Shown here: one piece after another, positions 55,316 to 64,000 of the stretch | Numbering within the stretch: position 1 is the first letter of the stretch | Layout of the letters: each line of letters opens with the position of its first letter | NCBI GenBank assembly: GCA_037042915.1 | Contig: CM073195.1 | Span: 3,906,001 to 3,970,000, forward strand | Direction: 5' to 3' | DNA length: 64,000 bases | Source: Auricularia sp. M13 | Lineage: Eukaryota; Basidiomycota; Agaricomycetes; Auriculariales; Auriculariaceae | The notes under the pieces: generated by a model | Database searches by the model: none | Told to the model about the DNA's origin: nothing | The model's input: the letters and a program-made list of their open reading frames with translations, nothing else | Made by a program: the position numbers and the translations under genes

Positions 55316-56473
55316 TCACTTTTTCTGTTCCATTGCGCGCCGCACTCGGGCAGCAAATCGCTCTGCTCCGCCCTCGCTCAGCACGTTCTTCATGTTCGCC
55401 GCGGATTCTGCAGCCGCGTCCCCGGCCTGCTTGCACATCTTGGCTTCGTACTGCGCTACAGCCGCGTCTAGCTCCTCCCACGACCCCTTGTATGCCGTGG
55501 CAATGCTTTCCCCGAGGACAAGACCAGCGAGCATGGCGACGTTGGCGCCCTTGCCCGCGAAGGTCGACATGAGGCTCATGGCATCTCCCACCAGCGTCAC
55601 GCCCTCGCGATGCGGCCAGCTGTGACCCGGTGGCAGCACGTAAATCGGCCTGAGGAACGTCAAGCTCTTGTCACCGGCCGCAATGAGTTCGCGCAGCCAG
55701 TCCGCCCATCCGTCGAACTGTGCAAGCGTCCCGCCGACGGGATCGTCCTCGGGCAGCTTGAAGTCCTCCGGCGCGGGGAATGTCCCGTAAACGCGGATGC
55801 GCCCGTCGCCGTTGCGCTGCGCCGCGATGCGTTTGCCGTCGTCGATCGCGAAGAGCGTGCCCTGCCCGACGCGCGCGGCGAGTTCCGGCTTGTCCTTGGA
55901 ATGGAACCACAGCTCGACCATCACCCAGCCCGTGTACTCCGGCTGCACGGCCGACACGAGCGGCCGCACGCGCGAGCGCGCGCCGTCGGCGCCGACGAGG
56001 AGGTCCGCTGTCGTCGTAGCGCCGTTCGCAAACGTCAAGGTCCACCCGCGACCCGACGCCGACGGGACGGCCGCCTGGAACGCATGGCCCCACTGGATGC
56101 TGCCCGGCGGCGCGCCCTGGATAAGCAACTCGCGCAGCAGGCGTCGGTCGATCTCGGGCTTCTCCATCTCCTTGTCCTTTGCCGTGAGGTCGGGGATGTA
56201 ATGCACGAGCGGCACGCCCGTGCGGTCAGTCACGATGCGCTCCTCGCCCTCCTCGCGCGCGTGCGCGACGAACTGGTCCCACAGCCCTGCGCCGCGCATG
56301 GCCGCCTGGCCCGCCCTGGCGTGCAGGTCGAGCGTGCCGCCCAGCTGCGCGCGCGAATCCTTGTCCTCGTCACGCTCATACAGGGTCGCGGGGATGCCGT
56401 GCCGAGCGAGCACATTCAGCAGGGTCAGCCCGCCTGGGCCGCCTCCGATTATCGCGATGCGCGGGGACGCCAT
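55316..56473 (-). CDS. FAD-dependent monooxygenase, TetX / aromatic hydroxylase type
   Basis: A flavoprotein monooxygenase (PHBH fold) that would use NAD(P)H and oxygen to hydroxylate a small, probably aromatic or polycyclic, substrate. It is a single 385-codon frame without introns. The Rossmann GxGxxG is in RIAIIGGGPGGLTLL. The DG motif is in LLVGADGARSRVR. The GD motif is in VTLVGDAMSLMSTFAGKGANVAMLAG. An Arg-rich helix (RRLLRELL) follows residue 120. The C-terminus is an Ala/Glu-rich helix with a basic end. A TATA-like cttataag lies about 35 bp upstream on the minus strand. Similar enzymes occur widely in fungi, so the lack of introns alone does not prove transfer. The substrate is unknown. 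Confidence 0.88.
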   Translation of the reverse strand: MASPRIAIIGGGPGGLTLLNVLARHGIPATLYERDEDKDSRAQLGGTLDLHARAGQAAMRGAGLWDQFVAHAREEGEERIVTDRTGVPLVHYIPDLTAKDKEMEKPEIDRRLLRELLIQGAPPGSIQWGHAFQAAVPSASGRGWTLTFANGATTTADLLVGADGARSRVRPLVSAVQPEYTGWVMVELWFHSKDKPELAARVGQGTLFAIDDGKRIAAQRNGDGRIRVYGTFPAPEDFKLPEDDPVGGTLAQFDGWADWLRELIAAGDKSLTFLRPIYVLPPGHSWPHREGVTLVGDAMSLMSTFAGKGANVAMLAGLVLGESIATAYKGSWEELDAAVAQYEAKMCKQAGDAAAESAANMKNVLSEGGAERFAARVRRAMEQKK

Positions 56474-57207
56474 TGCGCTGCTAAGATAGCGCCAGCAGCC
56501 GGTCTCGTCTTATAAGCTATCGATAACCTATTTTTGGGATTGAGCCCAAGGCTCCTCTCCGCAGTCACGACTTGCGCCTCATGTGCTTTTGGGGGGAAAA
56601 CTGGCCCCTCACTGGGTTTCACGAGATCGCATTCCAGACAATTTGCCGGGATAGATGCCGGTGCAATTCGCACGCTTCATGCCGATCTGCTTTGTCAACT
56701 CTTTGAGACAGAATCCTCGAATTCAGTTTTGTTGCAGCAACGCATCAGGTACGCGAATCAAACGGCTGTTGAATGATTACAAGATATCACTCATCTAGAG
56801 GCATGCCCAGGTCATGCCTGAGTACTAATCTACGATCTCGGTGACTCCATTGTAAGCAGTTCGATAAGCCGCCTATCCTAGGAATCCGTCTGCATCGGCT
56901 CGAACGCTGGCATACTTACATAGTCGCACTGGTCATCGCGAGATCGGCCTCTGACTCCTACCCATCGGGTTCCTGCACTGTCACAGGAGTCGCTGGCAAA
57001 TCCAGTATGAGTAAAGGCTGTGCGCCGGGAATCATTCGCCGTGCCCAGGCCGATGTTGAATTGAACCCCTCAGCGCTTCTGCCCTCGCGTCTGAGACGGG
57101 CATGCCTCACCAATGTTTGCTGATGCGGCTGTTGAGCGCTGAGCGCTCGCACTGCCGAGCACGTTGCGGAATTCCAAGTCCAACGTCGCCCTTTCCGTCT
57201 ACCATCG
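56474..57207. promoter_or_regulatory. Divergent promoter region
   Basis: This holds the TATA-like element of the monooxygenase (about 56506-56515, minus strand) and upstream DNA of the DUF2235-WD40 gene. Near 57137 is a gagcgctgagcgctcg run. No gene is recognised. Confidence 0.45.
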
Positions 57208-60200
57208 ATGGAACCGTCGGACGATATGGCCAGCGGGCCATCGTCGCCCCTCCAATCCCCTACAACTACTACGCCCGAGCTGGTTCTACCTGACGATGCC
57301 ATCCGATATCCGTGCCGAGGCCGCCCTCGCCTGGGTGGACATCCGTCCCAGACCCGCCTGTCATCCCGTCTTCCTCCCCATTTGTCCCATTGCCTTCTCC
57401 ACCGTTCATCTCACCACCAGCATCCCCTCTGGTAGTCGTTCCGCCGTCATCGTTCCCGGGTCCAATCATCGCACCGCCGTTCTCCCCTCGACCTGTTTCT
57501 CCCACCAACCCGCGGGCAGGTGATGGGCAGCCAGCTCGAAAGGCCAAGCGCGGCGGCGGCCCATCCTCAGCCGCGAAGGATGCATCAGTCTGCCCGACGT
57601 GCAACGGCGGCGGCCGGAATCTCGTCGTCTGCATCGACGGAACTTCAAATCAATTCAGCAAAAAGGTATGGCACGCTGTGAAGCAGTATCGGGAGGGCGC
57701 GAAAGGCTGATCGGTGACGCATCGCAGAACACGAACGTCGTCGAGCTCTACAGCCGGCTCGTCAAGAGCAACGATAAGCAGGTCACTTTCTACAACAGCG
57801 GCATCGGGACCTATGCTCGGCCATCGTGGCGCTCGCTGAGCTATTTGATGCAAGTCCTTGCCAACAAGCTGGACCTGGCGTTTGCGCTGTGAGTTGCGGC
57901 GTGGGGAGCGCTCACGCTGCTGGAAATCACTGACGGTCACTCTGCTCTCAGGCGCTTCGATAAGATTATTCTGAGTGCATATGCGTGGTTAGCCGACAAC
58001 TACGTTGAGGGGGACCGGATCTTTCTTTTCGGTGCGATTGCTTGAGGCACATTCGATTGTTTGTTGGTTAAATGTTTGGTAGGATTTTCGAGAGGCGCTT
58101 ATCAAGTCCGAGCGCTGTCCGCAATGATTCACAGAGTGAGTTTTTGTGTCCTCCATTTCATTCACCAACATTACCGACGATGTTCCGCTTAGGTCGGCCT
58201 CATCCACAAGGGCAACGCAGACCAGATACCATTGTACGTGTTTATGCCCAGCCTGGTGCACTGATGTGAAAAATAATTGGCGCAGCGCGTATGAGCTTTA
58301 CGCAGTATCGAACGAAGATTCCGAAGACGGCATCCCTCCACAAGGTGCCTCACAGATTTTGAACATGCTTTCTTTACTACTTCTCCCGATCTTCGCCTTC
58401 CTGCATCGCTTGTGGAATGCATGGGAACGGGTACACGAAGCCAGCACAGCGATTGTGGACCCAGATGCACCAAACTCGGACCCCGCGAGCGAGGCTCATG
58501 ATGTTCGCTCCGAATCGGTCAGCTCTGAAGCGGACGAAGACTCGGAAGATCGCATCCCGACGATGCAAAAGCGATTCAAGAAGGCCTTCGCCCGCGACGT
58601 GAAAGTGCACATGGTCGGCGCATGGTGAGCCGTATCCGTTCTTGTGATCCTTTTACTGGATTTATTTATACTCACAGGGACACCGTCTCGTCTGTCGGTC
58701 TGGTACGAGACAAAACCTTGCCCGGAACGACAGACGGCATGGCGCATGTGTGCTATTTCCGCCACGCCCTTGCGCTGCACGAGCGCCGCGTCAAGTTCTT
58801 GCCTGAATTCGTCAACGGAGGACTTGGCCCGGCGACCCTTCGGGACAAGGTTACCCGGTACGTACTGTATATTATTGGATATGAGAAAAGTACCGGGAGT
58901 TGACCTGGTCCTTATGCTCATCAGCGTTCTGGACACAATCGCGGAAGACGACGACGGCCCCTTGAATTCAGTCTCTCCCATCATCCCCGTACTCTCCCAT
59001 ATTACGCGAGCCGCATTCGAGTATCTGTCCTCAAAACCCGCGCTGCCTGCATCGGACGATGACCACCCGGAAGATTCGGAACAGGAACGTCCAGGCAATA
59101 CTCGCGGTATTTCGGCGTCCCAAGTCGTTCAGAAGGCCGTGACGGACGCTTCGCCTCCACATACCAAGGAAGTGTGGTTCCCGGGATCTCATTCAGACAT
59201 GTACACCCGAGTTAACTCTCCGGGTGTTACTCGTGCTGATGCCCTCGCAGTGGCGGCGGAGCAAGTCCAAACGAAAACATGCGGAGTTTTGGGCCCGCCC
59301 TACGATGGATGTCGTTTGAGGCGCGGCTGGCGGGTCTGAAAATCACCAACGAGCCCCGACGGTGGGACACCGAACTGCGCAGGACCAATTCGCTCACTCC
59401 GTTCTGGAAATTGATCGAGTTTCTTCCTGTGAAGCGGTTGACATATGATAGCGTCTCCGGCACGACGTATCGGTCAGCGATCGCAAAGCACATCTCGTCG
59501 CAGCTGACATAACAACAGGCCACATCTATGGGCTAAGCGGCCTTTCCAGGCCGGGCAGCTCGTTTACGATTCTGTCTCGGCCAAGGCAAAGCAGATCCTC
59601 TGCAACGCCGGTCTTGAGATCGAACACGACCCTTACCTTGGAGCAGAAAATTTCTTGCGAAGCCTCGAGCAGCACGTCGAGAAGAGGGAGCTCCTCTCGG
59701 ACCGAGAGCTCATTCATCTTCAAGTGCTACGCGATGGAGGTACGCGGCCCACGTACCGCTGTCCCCGCGTGTTGATTCCTGTTCAAGTGTTAGGACAGCA
59801 GCAACTTCTGGATCTTAGCCAGGACATCTCTCAACCGCTCGCCACTATGCTGAGCATCTGCAAGGAAAGAATCGACGAAGCGCACTCGGTCGAGCAGGCC
59901 ACAGCCATCCAGCTTGTTCTCTACGGCCTCGAGTACTCCTTCGACGTGATGCGTAACTCCCGGCCACTCCATGTGGCGCTGGACGTGCATCCCACGGATG
60001 AAATGTGTATGTCCCATGTTCAACATGTCCTTGCACTTCTGATGGGCAAGCAGGGACGTTCCCCCTACCATTGCAAAGACATCTAGCACAGATACGATCG
60101 ATTGGATTCTCGCAAGGCGGCGCGCGGATCGTCTCAGGCGGTTGGGACGACGTCGTCGTTGTGACGGACGTCTCGACAGGGCAGCAGGTTGGAGAACCAA

Positions 60201-61564
60201 TCTTTGGGGACGGGTATGACATCGATTGCATTGCGGTTTCTCATAGCGGCCGCTTCGTCGTCATGGGCTCGTACGGGGTGTCTACCCTCCCCAACGCTCC
60301 ACTCGGTCTATCTGGTCCTGGGCATCTGAAGGTCTGGGACTTGGAAAGCCGCGCTTTCCTGCTTGGTCCCCTCACTGGGCATGCGGATCGCATTAACTGC
60401 GTTGCGTATTCTAAGGACGACACAACCATTGCCTCAGGGTCTATAGACGGTATCGTATTGTGGGAGGCAGCCACTGGAAAGCGCGAACCAGCAATGCTCA
60501 CTGTCGGCCACGCAGTCTACTCTGTGTGCTTTTCGTCCGACGGACATCTTCTTGCGGCCGGTGATGGTGACTGTGCCGTTCAACTCTGGGAAGGCGATCA
60601 CACCACCGTCGTCAGCCTCAGGGGCCATAACGACTGTGTGCGCTCGGTCATGTTCTCGCCCGACGACAAGCGCCTCGTCTCCGGCTCGGACGATTTCTCC
60701 GTCCGCATCTGGAGCGTGGAGACGCGCGAGGTGCTGCACGTCCTGACGGGGCACACCAACGTCGTGTGGTCCGTCGCGTTCTCGCCGAAGGGCAGACACG
60801 TCGTGTCCGGCTCCGGCGACCGCTCCGTGCGCATCTGGAACGCGGACACCGGCAAGCCCGTCGGCGTGCCGCTCGAGGGGCACACACTGGACGTGCGCTG
60901 CGTGGCGTTCACGCCTGACGGCGCGCGCGTCGTCTCGGGCGGCGACGACCAGCATATCCGCATATGGGACCGCATGCCCACCATCCCGCTTGTCGACCCC
61001 AACGTCACGCGCGGGCCGATGACTGACATGCCTCCGCCGCCGCCGCCGTTCTTCCCGCCGCCGCAGGAGGTGACGCCGGCTCTGCCGACTCCCGCGCTGC
61101 CGACTCCTCCGCTGTCCCTGGATCCCACTACAGTTGAGCTTCCGCCGTCTGGAAACGGCGATGATATCCAGGGACCCGATTCTCAGGCTGCGTCGGCCGT
61201 CGACACCGCTCCGTATCCAGGACCTGTCGTTGGTTCTCTCGGCCTGCAGTTGCAGGCTAACACTGATGGCGATCAATCCCTGCCTTCCGGGGCAAGCCAT
61301 GATGAGGAACATGAGCTCCCTGCGGACATCGGCCGTGTCGAGCCTTCAGGCTTTGGCGACAGTCCTCCGGGCCAGAAACCAGATAGCAGTGTTGGTCAAT
61401 CTTTGTCTTCCAAGTCGGCCGCTGGGGATCTCGCAGAACCCCACATAGACGATGAGCTGGCGCATCCGCCTGAGGCTTCGGAGAAATCTGGACCAGAATG
61501 CCAGACCGATGGTGAGCGAGAGCCGACTTCCGGAGCCTCTACGCTCGCATGCGGTGATCGGTAG
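57208..61564 (+). CDS. DUF2235 (Tle1-like alpha/beta hydrolase) fused to a seven-bladed WD40 propeller
   Basis: The N-terminal half is a DUF2235 domain, the fold shared with Tle1-type phospholipases. It contains NLVVCIDGTSNQF, VTFYNSGIGTY, the nucleophile elbow FGFSRGAYQVRAL, VGLIHKGNADQIPFAYELY, HMVGAWDTVSSVG, CYFRHALALHERRVKFLPEF and WFPGSHSDIGGG with a likely catalytic Asp. A hydrophobic segment (MLSLLLLPIFAFL) could touch membrane. Splices I could verify join exon 1 (57208-57334) to 57421, SKK to NTNVVEL, IPF to AYELY, GAW to DTVSS, SHSD to IGGG and YR to PHLWAKRP. A final intron with donor gtatgt near 60009 links HPTDEM to WTFPLPLQRHLAQIRSIGFS. That makes hydrolase and WD40 one gene. Seven WD repeats run from 60090 to about 60975 (for example LTGHTNVVWSVAFSPKGRHVVSGSGDRSVRIWN), and then a Pro-rich tail. 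Its role is unknown. Confidence 0.85.
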
Positions 61565-61964
61565 ATGGGGAATCGGCTATTGAAGCATCTGTTGACGATG
61601 TAAAAGTGTATTCTTAGTGTATATCGCTTATGTTGTAGCCTTAGACAGAGCCCGCGGCTTTCGTCCGGGGCGTTCACATTGTTGGGCGATTTTGCCAGTG
61701 GCACACATCAAGCAATTCCTACTGTAGGCCTAAAGCCCTGTTATATCAGCGCGTACATTGCCTGAGAGACTCTTTTTACAACTTCAATGGATTTCGATTG
61801 CATGTCAAGTGGCGGTGCCGGAGCGTCCGTTTGGTTCCGTGTTCGCGGTTTCAAATGCCGCTTCCCCTCTGACCGCCCAGCCGTACCCGCGCCCGACGCG
61901 ACGTTCACAACGACGGACAGTCGAGCCGCCCTCGGATAACTGTCTGCGCGTGAGCTCGCGGAGA
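61565..61964. other. Intergenic upstream of EXO1
   Basis: This holds the 3' flank of the WD40 gene and the promoter of EXO1. Nothing else is recognised. Confidence 0.45.
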
Positions 61965-64000
61965 ATGGGCATCAGGGCCTGCTGCCCTTCCTGGCCGAAA
62001 TCCAGCAACACACCCACCTGCGCGAGTTCGCTGGCAAGACTGTCGGCGTCGATGGCTACGTCTGGCTGCACCGTGGCGCCTACGCATGCGCTACAGAGCT
62101 TGTGACCGGAAAACCGACGACCAAGTGCGCTTTACAGCGCTCCCAGCCGATTCCTACTGAACTCAGTGTCTGGCTGGCTACAGATATGTGCAATTTGCCA
62201 TGGAACGGGTCAGGCTCATGCAGCACCATCACGTGATGCCGTATGTTGTCTTCGACGGTGGTCCACTCCCAGCCAAGCTGGGTACGGAGGAGAAACGCAA
62301 GCAGTACGTGCATGGCTGTCAGTGGCACTTCCGGGTTCTGACCGTACCACAGGCAACGCGACGCGAACCTGGCTCAGGCGAATCTGCTCGCATCCCAAGG
62401 AAGGCATTCGGAAGCTCGCGATCTCTACACGAAATGTTTGGACGTAACGCCTCAAATGGCATACCAAGTCATCAAGGTACGTTTCGCTTCGTTCCATTTA
62501 GTCTCTCGAACTGCCCGCAACCACTGGCCATGGGAGGTCGCTAAGAACTGGGAAAAATTTTGCACGTGTTCGTTACGACCAGTTATGGGGCTGCAATCCT
62601 GCGAGTGGTTGTTTCGACCGCGGCGTCAACGATCGGGACAACCATTCGCAGGGATTCCGTAACACTTCCCCCTTCCCGCCGGCCGTTCATCCCATTATTT
62701 CTGCACCATTTACACAAAGTATTATGCGCCGTCGAAACTGCTGTCACAGGATGGAGCTGTCGGACGGTGCGACGAACTTTGCAGGGCCTCTCGCACTGCT
62801 GTCTGCAACGGCGCTCATGATGCAGGCATTGCAATATTCCCTTACAGGCTCTTTTGCGACGCGCTGCGGTATGACTGGGACCTCTCTTACCGAGCGGTGT
62901 CACAGCGCTCGCAACGAATCGTAACTCGAGCTTGCACGGCAATCCGTAATGGAAGTCGACACCAGTCGCGTCGGCTCGTTGCACCGTTGCGGGTTTCCAT
63001 CCCTCGCGTGGATGCCACAATGCTCGCGATGACTCTGAATGGCGCTTTGCCACCTGTTTGGCTTTCGCGAGCTTGCGAATCGCGATGCCGCAACATCCAT
63101 CCCCTTGTTCAATGTTGAATTCAGCATTTCTCCTCCATTCCTTCATTTTCCTGGTGCTTTGACCCTCGCGAAGCCCTTCAGTCTTGGACCGCAACAGCGC
63201 TCGCAACGCTGGTGTCGCGACATTTTGTTGCGGCCTCTGCTTACCGCGGGTTCGATGCCATGCGATGACTGTCGCATCGCTTGCCGCGCTCGCAACGTTG
63301 TCCTAATCTTTTTAAAGACCCTGTTAGCCCATAACTGACAATGCTTCAGGCCTTGCGCGCCGCGAACATACCCTACATCGTCGCACCATACGAGGCCGAC
63401 GCCCAATTGGCCTACCTCGAGCGCCAAGGGCTCATCGACGCGATCCTGACCGAAGACAGCGACCTGCTCGTCTTCGGCGCGCGCCAGGCGCTCTTCAAGC
63501 TCGACTCGTCCGGCGAATGCGTCTCCGTCTGCCGCGCGGACTTCGGGTCGCCTGCGCTGCCCAACCCGCTCGCGGGGTGGGGCGACGACCAGTTCCGATG
63601 GATGGCGATGCTCGCGGGGTGCGACTACCTCGACAGCATCCTGGGCGTCGGCCTCAAGACGGCGCACAAGCTGCTGCGCAAGTACCGCACGGTCGAGAAG
63701 GTCGTTCAGGTCGTGCGCTTCGAGGGCAAGATGCGCGTCCCGCGCGACTACCTCGACCGCTTCCGCGTCGCGGAGCTGGCGTTCCTGCACCAGCGCGTGT
63801 ACGACCCGACGACGGAGCGGCTCGTGCATTTCACGCCGCCGCCCGAGGGCGAGCTGGACGAGGAGAAGCAGGCGTTTGTGGGTGCGGATATGGAGCCCGA
63901 GCTGGCGCGCCGCGTCGCGCAGGGCCTCGCGTGCCCGATCAGCCTGGCGCCCATGGTCGACATCAACCCGGCCTTCGACCCGCAGACGAAACAGCTCAAC
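61965..64000 (+). CDS. EXO1: Exonuclease 1 (XPG/Rad2 family), 5' part; cut by the window end
   Basis: A 5'-3' exonuclease and flap endonuclease of mismatch repair, end resection and meiotic recombination. Metal-binding motifs in order are VGVDGYVWLHRG, MPYVVFDGG, APYEADAQLAYL, TEDSDLLVF and AGCDYLDSILGVGLKTAHKLL, the last being the helix-two-turn-helix. PTTK/YVQFAMERVRLM and EEKRKQ/RDANLAQANLL are good splices. The N-terminus should read MGIQGLLPFLAEIQQ, but one base is missing after atgggcat, so the ATG at 61965 is out of frame with the rest. No in-frame upstream ATG exists. The intron after MAYQVIK is about 870 nt (62475 to about 63345) instead of about 55, and seems to hold an inserted element. 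The C-terminal regulatory half lies beyond 64000. Confidence 0.9.
62580..63337. mobile_element. Possible MITE inside the long EXO1 intron
   Basis: A 10-bp inverted pair cagttatggg / cccataactg bounds 758 bp within one intron. The decamer gctcgcaacg recurs at about 62902, 63194 and 63286, with gttgcg on the other strand, like subterminal repeats. No clear target duplication flanks the ends, so the limits are tentative. Confidence 0.4.

Noticed and set aside
31275-57150. Recurrent agcgct/gagcgctgagcgct runs (30306, 31278, 44327, 57137) as a regulatory motif
   Set aside because: Short, self-complementary GC-rich runs at only a few intergenic places. They are too weak to call without genome-wide statistics.
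57290-57420. A frameshift near the start of the DUF2235 gene
   Set aside because: An 86-nt intron (57335-57420) with a strong pyrimidine tract joins the first exon to the Pro-rich exon in phase.
57208-60004. Treating the DUF2235 half and the WD40 half as two genes
   Set aside because: A consensus donor (gtatgt) at about 60009 and an acceptor before ggacgttcccc keep the phase and restore a continuous protein. No stop or promoter lies between.

Overview
This window looks like nuclear DNA of a filamentous basidiomycete, most likely an Agaricomycete that decays plant matter. The evidence is dense 50-70 nt GT-AG introns, GC-rich codon use, TATA boxes about 40-50 bp before start codons, and gene families typical of that group: DUF6533 membrane protein, WSC/CBM1 secreted protein, PcRGLX-type rhamnogalacturonan lyase, A-T-TE NRPS-like synthetase and F-box proteins. 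Nothing bacterial, viral or organellar was seen, and no rRNA or tRNA gene was recognised.

Layout. 0.5-12.4 kb (+ strand): steryl ester hydrolase, an unrecognised tail-anchored coiled-coil protein, a subtilisin-like protease preceded by a degraded partial copy of its own locus, and TRAPPC10/Trs130. 12.9-23.3 kb: a serine/proline-rich protein, a 627-bp non-autonomous hAT element with a perfect 8-bp target duplication, a POA1-type macrodomain protein, a small unrecognised protein and a secreted PcRGLX-like lyase. 24.0-27.6 kb: a nest of terminal-inverted-repeat elements mixed with a decayed copy of the 37.7-40.8 kb locus. 27.6-29.2 kb: broken coding-like DNA. 29.3-43.2 kb: hemerythrin-like protein, DUF6533 protein, a large fused A-T-TE-dioxygenase gene, a divergent pair of unrecognised genes, an LRR-like protein and a type-II peroxiredoxin. 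43.2-46.8 kb: gene-free and repeat-bearing. 46.8-64 kb: F-box protein, a 5xWSC-4xCBM1 secreted protein, an intronless FAD monooxygenase, a DUF2235 (Tle1-like hydrolase)-WD40 fusion and EXO1, which is cut by the window end.

How the genes relate. This is not one pathway cluster. Housekeeping genes (TRAPPC10, EXO1, POA1, peroxiredoxin, steryl ester hydrolase) alternate with secreted or accessory genes. The NRPS-like gene stands without obvious tailoring neighbours, although it carries its own oxygenase domain.

Caution. Several conserved reading frames (protease propeptide, NRPS-like, WSC/CBM1, EXO1) are broken by 1-2 nt indels. These could be real pseudogenisation or assembly errors, and the sequence alone cannot separate the two.
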